This document shows, piece after piece, positions 1 to 11,029 of a DNA stretch of 21,909 bases. Within the stretch, counting starts at the first letter, position 1. Each line of letters begins with the position of its first letter. The translations under genes were made by a program, and so were the position numbers. Source of the DNA: Paramacrobiotus richtersi (taxonomy: Eukaryota > Tardigrada > Eutardigrada > Parachela > Macrobiotidae); assembly GCA_034698045.1 (NCBI GenBank), contig JAQGAU010001031.1, positions 1-21,909 on the forward strand, in the 5' to 3' direction. The notes under the pieces were generated by a model. That model was given only the letters and a program-made list of their open reading frames with translations. It had not been told where the DNA came from and searched no databases.

Positions 1-171
1 TACGGGACACCCCTGTCCATGGAGGGCTACCGCATGATGAGCACGCGCCTGCCCTCTCTCAACACGCTGCAGCGAGTCTACGTGGCCGACATACAGCTGC
101 AGCCGCCGATGGGGGCGGCAGCAGGGGAGAGGAGGGGTGAGAGTCCGGGCCAAACTACAACGGGAATCTAG
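1..171 (+). CDS. 3' end of an unidentified gene (partial)
   Basis: An open frame enters from the left edge in frame 1 and ends at TAG 169-171, giving 56 residues. It begins YGTPLSMEGYRMM and includes PSLNTLQRVYVADI. The regularly spaced leucines (LPSLNTLQRVYV) could be the last repeat of a leucine-rich-repeat or F-box/LRR protein, but that is only a resemblance. The last 20 or so residues are low complexity (Ala/Gly/Arg/Thr). A possible splice donor inside it (around 134, GGTGAGAG) means the true stop may differ. The next gene on the same strand starts 840 bp downstream. I do not recognise the family. Confidence 0.45.
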   Translation, partial: YGTPLSMEGYRMMSTRLPSLNTLQRVYVADIQLQPPMGAAAGERRGESPGQTTTGI

Positions 172-1011
172 AAAGAACGTCTTGTGCAGGTTGTTGTGGG
201 ATGGATGTTTCCTTTTTGTCTCCGGTTTGGTACGTATTAACTGCTAGCTGCTGGCTGTTGCTTGGTCTTTGCGGGGATACATATAGATTTTATTTTTATC
301 TGTCCTACTGCATATGTTTTTGTTTTGTTTTCCTTCATGTCCGGTGAATGTGGACGTTATTATAATGTGGCACTTTTGTTGCCGTTTATTGTTTTTATCA
401 GAGATTTTATCTTCGTCTTTGCCCTGTTACTGGATTCACAGCCGTGTTCTAGTACTGTGTAGTGGATGTTTTGTCAACAGAAAACATGATATGCCTGCAA
501 AAAATTTGTCTGACATCTATGTCCAGCACATTATAAAGTATGGTGTTCGATCCCGTGCAAGGCTGAACGGTGTACGTGGTGTTTTGATTGTTTCATGCAG
601 TTTTCGCAGGATTCTATTTTCCCTCTTTGGTCAATGAACAACCCTTTCGTTGTTATGCGGAAAGTCATGCGCATAAAGCTTCCGTTTTACTCGTACACAT
701 GAATGTAGTTTCCCTCTAAGGCATGAGTCAGCTTGCGTGCCGTATTACAATTATTATTATCATAGTATTACTTTGTGGCTGCCGATCACGTGCCAGCAGG
801 AACCTTGCCAACTCTCGAATCATACTTCCTGCACCTAGCAACAATTTTCTGTACGTCTCTGGCATTGTTAAAATTATTGCTGTACATATTACCAGATTCT
901 TTGGGAATGATTCGATCGTTTCTACTATAGCTATTATCCCAACGTACCCACGCCACAAATCAAGTACAATTTTCAGAATTGATTCCGTAACTGTAGATTT
1001 CTCTGACTGTA
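172..1011. other. Intergenic or 3' UTR spacer
   Basis: AT-rich stretch between the stop of the upstream gene and the LRRC43 start. The open frames in it are short, have no recognisable domains and are contradicted by other frames. I see no RNA gene. The early part is probably the 3' UTR of the upstream gene and the end the 5' UTR or promoter of LRRC43, but no clear polyadenylation signal or TATA box can be singled out. Confidence 0.4.
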
Positions 1012-4000
1012 ATGACCACTGCCGAGGTAGCGCAACTGATTCCTTATCGCACGGGTCCTGAGCATCGTTCCCCGTTTCATCCCCTGTGTAGCGATGTGGA
1101 TAAGTACTTTAGTGCGGAACCGCCCGACAAACGGACCGTCTTTCAAGTGTTTGATGAGCAGATTAAGAGCCTCCGATTAGACTGCTTTCCGTATCGCGGT
1201 GCTTTTCAACAGGCATGTTTACCAGCTCGTGCAATACCATTATTCCACACAATTACTTTAGTCCTCTTCAGGCGACTTCTGCAAAAGGCACGCATGCTCC
1301 TGTCGGATTCCCAGCCAAAACCAAAGCGGAAGGTGTAGAGTTTGCCGAGCTTATTCGTTGCGTTCAGTGGATGTGATTATTTTTCGTTCAGACCTTGACT
1401 GGGAAAAGTTTGACGAAAAGAGTTTCTTGGTCAAATGGCGCAAGTCACCTTGGTACACTCCGTGCGACTGGACGGATGACGTGGAGAGCATCCGGTTCCG
1501 CTTGTTGAAAGCCAAACGGCAACCAAAGATCTCATCCGTATTTCAGCAGTTTACTAACGTGCTTTTTTGTGGCAAGGAGGTACGTACACTCACTGACCTA
1601 CTTGCAAATGCAGTGTTATCATAGTGCGACCGATTGAGGGCCACAGAGATGCCCTATCTCTTCAGTCGTACTATGGTGTTACGGGCGCATAGGTATTGGA
1701 TGTTTCCGGTTAGTCGTAGATTACCACCATCGATTCGCAAATGATGGTGTTACGGAATCTGCAAGTGCTGTCGCTTCCCAACAATCGCATCGAAAGAGTG
1801 GATTTAGGCAGTCTTGGATCCTCTCTGCAAGTACGTATAACGTTAACGTGCGTACCTTACCTTCGAGCCACTGGTGCTTCGACCCACCGTACAGTGTACA
1901 TGGGTACACAGTACATACTGTAGAAAATGTAAAGCTGATGTTTCACACAACATACCATTGTTATTATTATATTACTGTACATAGCCACATGCATACAGTT
2001 AACCTTTTGGTGCACTGGAAAAAGCGAAACGTTTGTTTCGCATATACATCTAGATCATTACTATAAGCCATACAGCCCGGAATCGACGCACTACGCCGTA
2101 GTTTAGGAACCTAAAATGTATCCAAAATCGTTTGGATATTAAAACCTGTTGTATTCTTTCACAGCATTTGGAATTATTTGGCAATTCGATCAAGGAAATC
2201 GTCGGAACAATTCCGAGGAATCTTCAGCATATTGGAATCGGTTTCAACGATATCTCGCAGCTAAAACCTGTGCTAGAGAAGGCCCATCTGTACGGGTCAT
2301 AATCGCCAAACAGCCGTGAACAGTTAGTCAACTATGACAGGTTATCATTGCAGAAACGATATAATATCCATCGATATTTCCGGCAACCATATTCAATCCA
2401 TGAAGAGTGTTATCGAGGCACTGGGTTCTGTGACCGGTCTGAAAAACCTACACGCCGCGGGAAATCCCTGCTCGGTACGCGAACAGTGACGAACTACACA
2501 AGTCATGCATAGCTAACGTCCTGCTGCGTTGGTTAACGTCGTCGTACAATTTAAACACGCATATTTCCATCCATTTGATTGTACAGACGAGTATTACACT
2601 AGCCATTTAATTATTCTAATGTGAAAGTGATGTACAGTACATTCAAGCTTTATTTCGTCCATCAAAATGTTTCCATTTTGATGGACGAAAGTTGTATTTT
2701 GCAGTTATTTCGCGCGTACACTTTCCCGCCCGTCCAATGTTTTCCCAACCTTGCCTCACTGGATGGTCAGTACATCAATGCCCAGGCACGGGAAGAGCAA
2801 CTTTCCATCTCGTATGACGCGCTCAAGACTGTGGATGCCGCGCAGCAAAGTGTTATGCTTCTCCTTGTCGACGATATCAAAGGCCTCCCGCGGCCCGAGG
2901 GATACAAGGTATGAGTTGCTAGGAATTTGTAGAAACTGGAATGTTCGATCGATCAAGCTTGAGAATGAATAAACGGGACGTAAAGTACATGTACGTCCCG
3001 TTTATTCATTCAGCAGTATAGCAATTTCTTTTACAGTCACCGCTGGAGCAGGACAGTTATCCGCTGACAAAATGGGTGTATGACGTGCAAGTCCTCTTCC
3101 CGGGGAAGCTTCTTTCCAGCAAACCGCTTCCTCCACCACCGACCCCCGAGCAGCTAAAAGCGGAGGAGAAAGCCAAGAAAGGTGACTTTTACACCTCGCT
3201 CCCATCTGGACGATATAGCTAGATAATTCGTACAGTGCATATCATCATGCATGAGAATCTGATGCTGGGTCTGCAGACTGCAGTACGGGAATGGCAGTTT
3301 TAAGGCGCGTTTGCAGAAACTGTAAAGGATGAGGCGGTTTACAGTATACAGTACTACTGAGATTATGACGTACTCACCTTTATTATTACGTACCTGCGAG
3401 TAAGCAACCATTGTGACTGCCATTGTCAGCTACACTGTCTACGACGTCGACGATGACGCTAGTTGCTAATTTATAAATAGCATATTCCCTGATTTCACGT
3501 CTGGATTGTATTACTGTGTACTTGTATTCATTTGATATCGTATGAGATCTTATAATTCTTCATGTCTTTCATCGACCGAAGCGTAGCGGAGGTCCTCTAT
3601 ATTCAATGAAAATGGTTTTGTTGTCCGTCCCGTCGGTCACGGTACCGAAAAACCGGTAGTAGTAGAGGGCGCGTCCTCTATATTCAGTGATATTGGTTTT
3701 TTTGTCCGTCCCCTCGGTCACGGTACCGGAAAACCGAAAGTAGTAGAGGGCGCGTCCTCTATACTCAACAAAACTGGATATATTGTCCGTCCCGTCGGTC
3801 ACGGTGCCGAAAGACCGGCAGTAGCAGATGGCGCGTCCTCTATACTCAACAAAACTGGATATATTGTCCGTCCCGTCGGTCACGGTGCCGAAAGACCGGC
3901 AGTAGTAGATGGCGCGTCCTCTATACTCAACAAAACTGGATATATTGTCCGTCCCGTCAATCACGGTACCGAAAGACCGGAAGTAGTAGAGGGCGCGTCC

Positions 4001-5513
4001 TCTATATTCAGTGATATTGGTTTATTTGTCCGTTCCGTCGGTCACGGCACCAAACATTGACAAATTAAGCGTGGAGTAGACTAGTCATTGAACCAATTTT
4101 CCTTTTCGCCGGCCCTCCAAGCGATTATAAGGAAAAAAGGCGACCGTACCGCAAAAACACTGAGTAGGCTAGAATGAGACTTGTGGCTTAATCGTTCTGA
4201 GTCTTTTACTGTTCTTCTAAGTGTGTCAAAAGTCAACGCTGCTTGCGGTCTTGGGAGAGACATACAGCAATGTAATGCTACCACAGCCAGGCAGTGCAAA
4301 CACTCTTGACCGCTGTCCACGTACTGGCATTTTTGTCCCTTTCCGTTACAGATTTGTTGTATGACTTTCTACAAACTCTGTAGGCTTCTTGCTAGCTTCG
4401 GTCCACCAGTGCCCGCAAACAGCGAGTGCACTTACCTAGTATATGTTACATTCCTTATTTTTTTGCAGAAAAGGAGGCCAAGTCGAAGAAGAACCCAAAA
4501 TCCCCGCTGCCCCCTCCCGTCGTGGAGGTGCAAGAAGCGGACGATCCCTTGTACGAGTCCATTCCCGGCATCCAGAAGGTGAGCAGCGAGAGTGTCGATT
4601 GGGCCTGGGCCGATCCTTTGAGCATCGGGGTGCCGGTGCCGCTGCTAGTTATGACGGATAACGTTGATGTGTTGTACGAATATTTACGCCGCGGGATGAA
4701 GGTCAGGCTGTGGCAGAAGAAACTGCTCCTCACACCGAAATCGGCTGCGGGAGGAAAAAAGACCACCAAAGCTAGCAAGGTACAGCTCTGGGTTCTGGGA
4801 ACCTGTGAAACCATAGATACATCCCGCTTTCCTATCGATGGAATCGGTACTACACTTCGCCTAGATAGTATTTCAGCGTTTCAGCCACCCAGGTCGCGGA
4901 GCCCGGAGGTGTGAGCTGCATCTGCAGCGCGAAGAACTGTCCGCATTCAGCCTGTGCTGATGACCAGTTGAGAAGGTACATGATGAAATTTTGCAGGCCA
5001 TTCGACTATCCAAGGGCCAGAAACCCGACCCGTGGGATGTGCCACTGGCCAGCGAAACGATCGAATCGACGGAGCTAACCAGCTGTGTGGTTCCCGCACT
5101 TCCCTTACTGCAGGGCGACAGGGAAGCCAGCTTTCGATGGGATTTCATGGTCAAGACCCTCGTGCAGGAGCCAGCGGTCCCCTCGCCGTCACTGGTTGCT
5201 GGGAACAAGAAGGGGAAACCCGAAGGGAAAGGAGCCAAAGGAAAGGTGAAAGGCGCACCCGGTAAATACGGTTCTAATGTTGAGTGTTGAGCAGTTTAGC
5301 ACAAGTCGTCGTGTGTGCGTATGTATAGTGGAAGCTCCTGTTCAAGTGAAGCTGGTTCCTGCGACTATCAACTTCCGTGTGAAGGTCCACCATGACCAGC
5401 GCCAGAATGACCTGCTGATCTTCCCACCGGAAACCGCTGAACAGGATGGCGCTGCTAGTGAGGCTGTGGGTGCACCGGTCTCTAATGCTAATGCGAAGCA
5501 TGCACTAAAATGA
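1012..5513 (+). CDS. LRRC43: Leucine-rich repeat-containing protein 43-like, 10 exons, 653 aa
   Basis: Exons by splice consensus and frame: 1012-1198, 1272-1579, 1720-1830, 2165-2289, 2354-2474, 2705-2908, 3037-3181, 4469-4779, 4997-5261, 5329-5513. The lengths sum to 1962 nt (653 codons plus TGA), almost the length I recall for vertebrate LRRC43 (about 656). The LRR block is at about residues 170-290: LRNLQVLSLPNNRIERV, then LELFGNSIKEI, then LQHIGIGFNDI, then IDISGNHIQSM, closed by LKNLHAAGNPCSLFRAYTF and FPNLASLDGQYI, the usual cap of such repeats. The order and spacing match LRRC43. The remaining C-terminal half is charged and Lys/Pro-rich with YDVQVLFPG near residue 375. LRRC43 is poorly characterised and generally associated with ciliated cells; it has no known catalytic activity. 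Least certain are the intron 1 acceptor (1271) and the exon 4 donor (GTACGG at 2290, chosen over GTCATA because it matches other donors here). Intron 7 is long (1287 bp) because it holds a repeat array. Confidence 0.83.
1889..1914. repeat. Short imperfect inverted repeat in LRRC43 intron 3
   Basis: Arms of 11 bp (GTACAGTGTAC and GTACACAGTAC) with a 4-base spacer and one mismatch. It lies just after exon 3 (ends 1830). No function is evident; GTAC-rich sequence is common in this locus. Confidence 0.5.
2653..2690. repeat. Perfect 17-bp inverted repeat, 4-base loop, in LRRC43 intron 5
   Basis: Left arm 2653-2669 and right arm 2674-2690 are perfect reverse complements around the loop TTTC. It ends 14 nt before the exon 6 start (2705), so in the pre-mRNA the hairpin would sit against the polypyrimidine tract and acceptor. 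Confidence 0.9.
2963..3011. repeat. Perfect 20-bp inverted repeat, 9-base loop, in LRRC43 intron 6
   Basis: Arms 2963-2982 and 2992-3011 are exact reverse complements; the loop is AAGTACATG. The right arm ends 25 nt before exon 7 (3037). Sequence is unrelated to the intron 5 hairpin although the placement is the same. It may be a tiny palindromic insertion or an RNA structure. Confidence 0.9.
3574..4050. repeat. Tandem array of about six ~81-bp units in LRRC43 intron 7
   Basis: Units recur at about 80-81 bp, marked by GCGTCCTCTATA beginning near 3671, 3750, 3831, 3912 and 3992, with a first variant copy (GGTCCTCTATATTC) near 3591. Each carries TTGTCCGTCCCGTCGGTCACGG. The copies starting near 3750 and 3831 are almost identical, suggesting recent duplication, and the outer ones are more diverged. 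The array starts with GACCGAAGCGTAGCGGAGG, nearly the same as the end of the MITE-like element at 6557, so it probably arose by amplification of part of that element. Because 81 is divisible by 3, the minus strand stays open for 131 codons; this is a by-product of the repeat. Confidence 0.9.
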
Positions 5514-6556
5514 AGTTCTAAGCCATTAAAATTCTGGTGTATAAATGCGAAGCATGCCAATCGATAGCCGTGCAACTAAGGATCTTGAGCACCACTCGAC
5601 AGTGGACACTAACTGGCCGGTTTCTCTTGTGCTGTTGATCGGAAAGGCACCGTGATGACCGTATCGTCTGTGGTAGCTAAACGATATACACCCTATATAT
5701 CCGTATTCTGTATGCACAACAGAAGGGTTCGTTTGGCCTGAATTTTCTGGCTTATGGGCATTCTCCTTACCAATTCTTGTCAGACGTCGATCGCTTCTTG
5801 ACCAGAGTGTGACCACGAGTTATTTGTGATACAGCGTAAGCGAAAAATTTCTTCCTTTGCTGTAACATACTTTTTGGCTAATTATTGCATTATTTTAATC
5901 ATTATTTAATTTGCAGTGCCACAGCTGTTTTCAGAAGAGCATTAAAATACAGCAGGAAGCCCGCGAATAAATAATAGGTCAAGACAAAATGACGTCCATT
6001 TGCATCGTTTGTAACGCCACAGCATCTACAGCGCAACTAGCGACGCCAAAATACTAGTTCGTGTCCGCACGTAGAAAAAGTCGCAGACGATCGAACGGCC
6101 TACACCCCTGTCGATATCGTTTGATGACAACGTCTCCATCCTCAATGGCCGTGCTGACCAGGTGAGCATTGCCCAAGTGATAGACCAGATGTTCCCAGCG
6201 TGGCGCTCGTATCCGCATTCCGCGGCAGGTCGGCCTGCTTGCCGCGCTCGATTAATGATGCATATGGACCCGTGGGAGCGGGAAAGGCCCAGCGACTCAG
6301 CGAGGCGACCGCGTTGCAGGTGGCGGCCACGAGCACTTCCGGCAGCCGATGACGGCGATCAAGTCATCACTGCAACAGCAATCCTAGTAGCAGTTATAAT
6401 CCCATATCAATACGTTACAGTCGGCACTGTAGCTGAGCCTGTCCATCAATTATCTGTACTCGCAAAAGTACATGCAGTTGATCAGAATCATTAGATAAAG
6501 CCACCATGGGCAAAATACACGAATCAAAGCCATTACAGGCATTACGATAGTTTATC

Positions 6557-6755
6557 GACCGAAGCGAAGCGGAGCTCCTCTATACTCAACTAAACTTGAG
6601 TTCGTGTTATGTATTTGTCGGTCGGTCCGTCACGACAGAAAGTTAAAAATATTTAATAAATAATTTTAATAAATTATATTAAAGAACAATGTCATTAATA
6701 ATATCAAATAATAATATTAGTCAGAGCAGTAGGTTTCTGTTCCTTCGCTTCGGTC
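6557..6755. mobile_element. MITE-like element with 13-bp terminal inverted repeats
   Basis: Left end GACCGAAGCGAAG (6557-6569) is exactly inverted at 6743-6755 (CTTCGCTTCGGTC). The interior is AT-rich and non-coding, about 200 bp overall. The left 85 bp (GAAGCGGAGCTCCTCTATAC, then GTCGGTCGGTCCGTCACG) is a diverged relative of the 81-bp units in LRRC43 intron 7. CATTACGATAG-type repeats lie near both sides (6540-6550 and 6841-6861), but no clean target-site duplication directly abuts the ends. Confidence 0.6.
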
Positions 6756-6817
6756 TTTTCAGTGCAGCTAGAGGCGAGTTCACTTACCTCGTAGTTTTAG
6801 TTTTAGTCAGTTTTAGG

Positions 6818-6880
6818 TTACGATAGATTACGATACAGTCATTACGATAGCATTACGATAGAACGATAGCGATAATTAGG
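6818..6880. repeat. Short degenerate repeats of TTACGATAG
   Basis: TTACGATAG or close variants occur at 6818, 6828, 6842 and 6853, followed by ACGATAGCGATA. The same string is at 6542-6550, immediately left of the MITE-like element. Confidence 0.65.
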
Positions 6881-7641
6881 AAAACTGGTCGCCTGGCGAC
6901 AGATTACGTACAACAAATCAAGCTGTATTGGCATCACCACAATTCCAACGGCAGCTCCCAAGCAGTTCCGATTTGGAATTCCCAACAGACAGTGACAGAC
7001 AGGCCAACTGTGATCGCAGTTGACCAATGCCCGTAAGACATATCTAGAGGCGTGGCCAAACAGTTCTACGTGCGTGATTCATTTTAGTAATAAATTTGCG
7101 GATTCCCAGGGAATCAGTGCAATTATGCCTGCGGCAGTTACAGTACCTCCCGTAGAAAAATAAGAATCCCACCGCAACGGCTAACATCATTGTGTTGGTA
7201 CTGGGTATGGTTTCTCGTTAACCGAAAGCTGCATTTCCGCTCACCGGGATCTCAGTATGTTCTTCGAAGCGCAGGTGGAGCCATGCTGAACTGGCACGCC
7301 TAGCAGTTAATGTGTAAGCGGTACTATCAGGGTACACTTCTGCGGGTGGTGCTCACTTGCAAAGTGCTGCAAAATTATTACATCATCGAGGCATACGACG
7401 CCATATTGAGCCACTGTTTTAATGGTAATTCTGCAGGGTGTTTGAGCATGATCCTTAATGATTATAATTCATGAACAAACATTTTTGGTACCGTCGGTTT
7501 TTTATAGCGAAGATTCACTTTGATCTGGTTATTGGATGCCGTTTGCGACGGCACTAGTTAGAGCTCTGACAAATTAATTACAAATTCGTTGGACTTAAGT
7601 TCGGTTGTACTCGAAGTTGCACAAACTGAGGAACTGCAGCC

Positions 7642-9624
7642 ATGGAATCTTCTCTTGGCAAAAGAATTTCCGGAAATCAGCTGCTGACAGCTGAACAGGC
7701 GAAAAAGTGTAAGTGAATACCATGCCATTAAATATGCATTAAATACGATATGGCCGATCGTGCAATTTGTTGTGATGTTAACTGTGAAGTCAGAGTTCTT
7801 ACTTACTTGTTACAATAAAACGTTCGCCCTAACCGTAAATTTTCCTAAATAGGCGGTGTTAGAGCTCTGATGAACACGCAATGGGATCGCCGCGATATGG
7901 AACTGAACTCCAGCTCGTTCCCAGTTGAAGTTTCCATTGACGAAGCCGATGGGACTACGAGCCCACTGTTCGTGAAACGATGGTTTAAGGTGCCTGCTCA
8001 TCTGGGACAGCATCTTCCGGGACTGATGGAACCTGCGACTTTTGACGGGCTTGTGGCGCTCAGTGTCTCTGATTACGTGTTCCTGCGTATTTTACGCGCG
8101 TGTTCAAAGTAAGTTGAGCAATAGAAGTGGATTATACAAATGCAAAAGAGCGTTCGTTTTTATTATGACATTGACATATTTGTATTTTTGTATTTTTTCA
8201 TTCGCATTTAATTTAAAATATTTATGTATTATTCAGTACAACAGTTATTGGTTTGTAGAAAGCTAATCTGGATTATTTCCGTTTTCTGATTACGTGTTAC
8301 TCTTGGTTTCCGTTCTGTGTCAGAGCTCTAACATTTGTTTGGCTTTCTAGGCGATCTGGAGGGGATAACGGGGTGTTTGCTAGGCTGGTGAACGGTGTCT
8401 GGGTGAACTCGGATTTCAACGCGAAACAGCTGAGGGAGTTTGCAGAGTTTGTGTTTGATGCTGGAGCGCCGTTAGCAATGCTGAAAGAGCTTGCGCGTCC
8501 TGGCGAATGCATTCTCGAGGAAAAAAAGGAAATCCAAATGGCTCATTGGGTTGCTGCATGGGTAGCACCGGTGGTTTCTGCTGGGCATATCGTTATGGCC
8601 GCCGAGTTCGCAGCTCATCTAGGCTTTCCTTCTGCGGCTAAAAAACTGCTTGAGCGTAGTCCCTTCGAAGTTCCGCGTCATCCCCGAATGTACCGTATTG
8701 AGTAAGTAATTAATACATATGCTCTGTATTTCTGTCAGAGCTCTAACATTCAATGTTTCAGCATGGAAAACATGATGGACACGTTGGTATCATGGGTTGT
8801 GTACGAAGCGCGTAAGCACAAGAATGTGCGCTGGAAGAACGTCAAATGCTACGGAGCGTAAGTTTTCGGAATAACAATACATTTAGTTTGAATAATTAAT
8901 TTAATGTAATTTATTAATCAAGAATTTGTCGCAACGTTACTAAATGTGATGCAAATGATTACGAGGATAAATAGACCGGTAGTAGATTATGAGCAACCAC
9001 TGCGTGGCTAAATTGTTGCGAAGCGATCCCGATTTGATCGGATTGTTCTGTTCTAGGCAACTTAATCGCCATGAATGTCCTTTTCTTGCTGGGGGCTGCG
9101 AATTTAAGGGAACTGTTGCTGAAGTACGCCGTCATGTGGACGACGGTTGTGCACATCGCCAGGAACGCGGGGTTATGTACTGCCCGCATCAGCGTGGCCG
9201 TCGTGGAACGCCATGCGGATTCCCATTCGATGCTAGTGGCGATGTCAGAGCTCTAACAACAGTCTATCGTCACCATGCTAAATGTGAGAATTGGGTAGCT
9301 CCATTTTTTCAAATGGGCTATGACCGCTCCCGCTTCGTGTCATCGCTTGGATCACCGAATGGCCCCATGGGGAAACTGACTATTGTCCCAGACGGCAATA
9401 AGGATCGCATTTATGCCAAGGTAGACCAGTATCATGCAAATAACTAGCTGAGCGTCAAAGTGTTATTTTATAATTTTATAATATAACGACCAATTTAAAT
9501 GTTCCCACTTGTGCAGGTGTACAAGCGGGAGACTGGCGGAAAAGCAGAAGTGGAACTGTGTTTCGAAGTTGTTAAGATGAGCCTTGCTGAACGTCGGAGC
9601 TCTGGGAATTCTGCTGGATATTAG
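7642..9624 (+). CDS. Element gene A: zinc-finger-like protein, 6 exons, 434 aa
   Basis: Exons 7642-7708, 7853-8108, 8351-8701, 8762-8857, about 8994-9420, and 9517-9624 (TAG). The total is 1305 nt and frame is kept across all junctions. Start is the ATG at 7642 (MESSLGKRISGNQLL), 71 bp after the first palindrome. The N-terminal 250 residues are not recognised (FVKRWFKVPAHLGQHLPG, then an Ala-rich helical region near 170-200). Residues about 275-360 hold a Cys/His cluster: HECPFLAGGCEF, RRHVDDGC, YCPHQ, TPCGFPF, YRHHAKC. The C-x(5)-C...H...C arrangement resembles TRAF-type zinc fingers, so nucleic-acid or protein binding is likely. Palindrome copies are in exon 2 (frame VRALM), exon 5 (DVRALT), exon 6 (degenerate) and introns 2 and 3. 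The exon 5 acceptor is weak and its exact start is uncertain. Being the only Cys/His-rich gene of the element besides the transposase, it is a candidate reader of the palindrome; that is inference. Confidence 0.7.
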
Positions 9625-10379
9625 TCAGCGATGGGACGTGTCACGTTACAGCTGTGGATGGTTAAGGCTGTTGTGTATGACTTCTGGATCTCCTTTTGTT
9701 ACCGCATTTGTTTTTGATCTTCTGGCGGCGTTTTGCTAACAGTGACTCTGGCTGAATGCACGTTTGATAAGTAATAGCCTTTTGTGAAATATGACAATTC
9801 ATCAACGTGAATAATAAAATTCTTTTGTATCGGCACCAGTTGTGACAATGTAACGGACCTAGTACTGCCCATGAATTTATGCCAGAATACTGCGTCACTA
9901 GATACATCAAGCAAAACTTCGCTGCTCTTCGGAAGGTGTTTGAATTGACATTTACTGCAATCAAATGAAATGATCACCTAGCAGCCAACTAAGGAAACTG
10001 TAGTGTAATGGCGCATTTATACGTAGGGCATTTCGAACGCTTCGTGTGAACAACTATTGGATCCCGCCAAAATGCACCAACAAGCCGAAGCATTATCGTT
10101 TTTACTTTTGTGCACCAGCAAGCAAATTAAAGGAAGTAACGCCCAGATTTCGGCTTTTTAAACGACTTAATCTCGCGTTGATCCTAATTAATCATATTAA
10201 ATTTTTGTCACAAGTTAGAGCTCTGACTTAATTTACTTTGCTACACCTTCTGGAGTAATTCCGTTGTTTCCTTATTAAATTGCAGATAAATCAACCATTT
10301 CACAGGTTTGTTCGGCTTCGAAGCTTTCTACTTAATCCGCTATTAGCAGCTGAGGAGTTATTTCGTTGGTGTTGCAGAA
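9625..10379. other. Non-coding region between element genes A and B
   Basis: Holds the 3' UTR of A and the presumed promoter and 5' leader of B. A palindrome copy is at 10214-10227. Two plausible acceptors follow it (AAATTGCAG ending 10285; GTTGCAG ending 10378, directly before the B start), so B probably has a spliced leader exon within this stretch. Minus-strand open frames here (9662-9977) overlap each other and have no recognisable features. Confidence 0.5.
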
Positions 10380-10907
10380 ATGCCACTGTGCTTAGACATT
10401 CTTGATCAGGATGAAGAATGCACTTATTGTGTCACTCGAACCGGCGAAATAAGAGCAGAGCTGGAATCGGAGAGAACAGAGAGGAAGGAGAGAGAAAAGG
10501 CAAGAGAGGAAGAGGAGGCCGCAGAAGCCAAAAAAAAGGAAGAGCAGAAGGGAAGAAGTTTCAAGTTGACTGAAGAGGTAAACAATGCTACCACGCTAGC
10601 GTCCGATAATTAAACTTTTAATTAATGTACTATGTTGCTGTTTACAGACTCCATCTAGACTCTAATCTACTCTACTAAACTTATATAATTAATCTTTAAA
10701 GTACGTAGTTTCGTAACGATTCACTGTTTTTTATAGGAGGAGGAAAAAGAACGCCGATACCGCGAATGGCAATCTACTCAGCCGAAGCCGTTCTATCCAT
10801 TCAGTCAACTATACAGTCAGAAAGATAAGGATTTTCTTTCGGACGACGAGTGTTTAACTTTTGAGGATGAGTTTGATCTGCCTCCAGTTAAAAAATTTAA
10901 AAAGTGA
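10380..10907 (+). CDS. Element gene B: small charged coiled-coil protein, 2 exons, 122 aa
   Basis: Exon 1 is 10380-10577, intron 10578-10736 (GTAAAC...TTTTATAG), exon 2 10737-10907 (TGA). Reading through the intron would stop at once, whereas splicing extends a Glu/Lys-rich stretch in frame, supporting the model. The N-terminus has MPLCLDILDQDEECTYCVTR, with one C-x2-C pair. Residues about 25-75 form a strongly charged probable coiled coil (ERTERKEREKAREEEEAAEA). The C-terminus is acidic then basic (FEDEFDLPPVKKFKK), a possible nuclear localisation signal. This is the only element gene without a clear palindrome copy in its coding exons, though GCAGAGCTGGAA near 10454 could be a decayed half. 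It converges with the transposase gene, whose stop is 122 bp away on the other strand. Function unknown; an accessory DNA-binding or dimerising factor is a guess. Confidence 0.65.
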
Positions 10908-11029
10908 ATTAGTTTGAATTTGCGATAATCGCACCTGCTGTACGTCTAATTTGATAAGATTCAGTACTAGTTACAGTGCACTACGAGCGCGACGCTTTCA
11001 AACAGGACGTATTGTTCTAAAAAGCTGTT

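Larger units (their letters stand above)
5514..7556. other. Spacer between LRRC43 and the large mobile element
   Basis: No gene can be supported here. The first part should contain the LRRC43 3' UTR. Around 6080-6360 composition becomes GC-richer and there are open frames on both strands, possibly a decayed coding fragment (one frame contains GPVGAGKA, which resembles a P-loop but lacks the Ser/Thr), with no continuous model. A MITE-like element is at 6557-6755 and small TTACGATAG repeats at 6818-6880; 6880-7556 shows nothing recognisable. Confidence 0.5.

Noticed and set aside
3569-3964. A 131-codon minus-strand open frame with a 27-residue periodic peptide
   Set aside because: It simply follows the 81-bp tandem units, which are a multiple of three long. 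It lies in an intron, ends with the array and has no start context or domain.
6080-6494. A possible gene with a P-loop-like GPVGAGKA and a donor-like CAGGTGAGC at 6170
   Set aside because: No frame stays open with sensible exons, the P-loop lacks Ser/Thr, and both strands show equally good short frames. Kept only as a possible decayed fragment.
6566-6579. GCGGAGCTCCTCTA as an extra palindrome copy outside the element
   Set aside because: It shares only GGAGCTCC with the motif, belongs to the MITE-like end sequence and lacks the flanking GTY/RAC bases.
9662-9977. Overlapping minus-strand frames of 92 and 100 codons
   Set aside because: They lie between genes A and B, overlap each other in different frames and show no domain or splice support.
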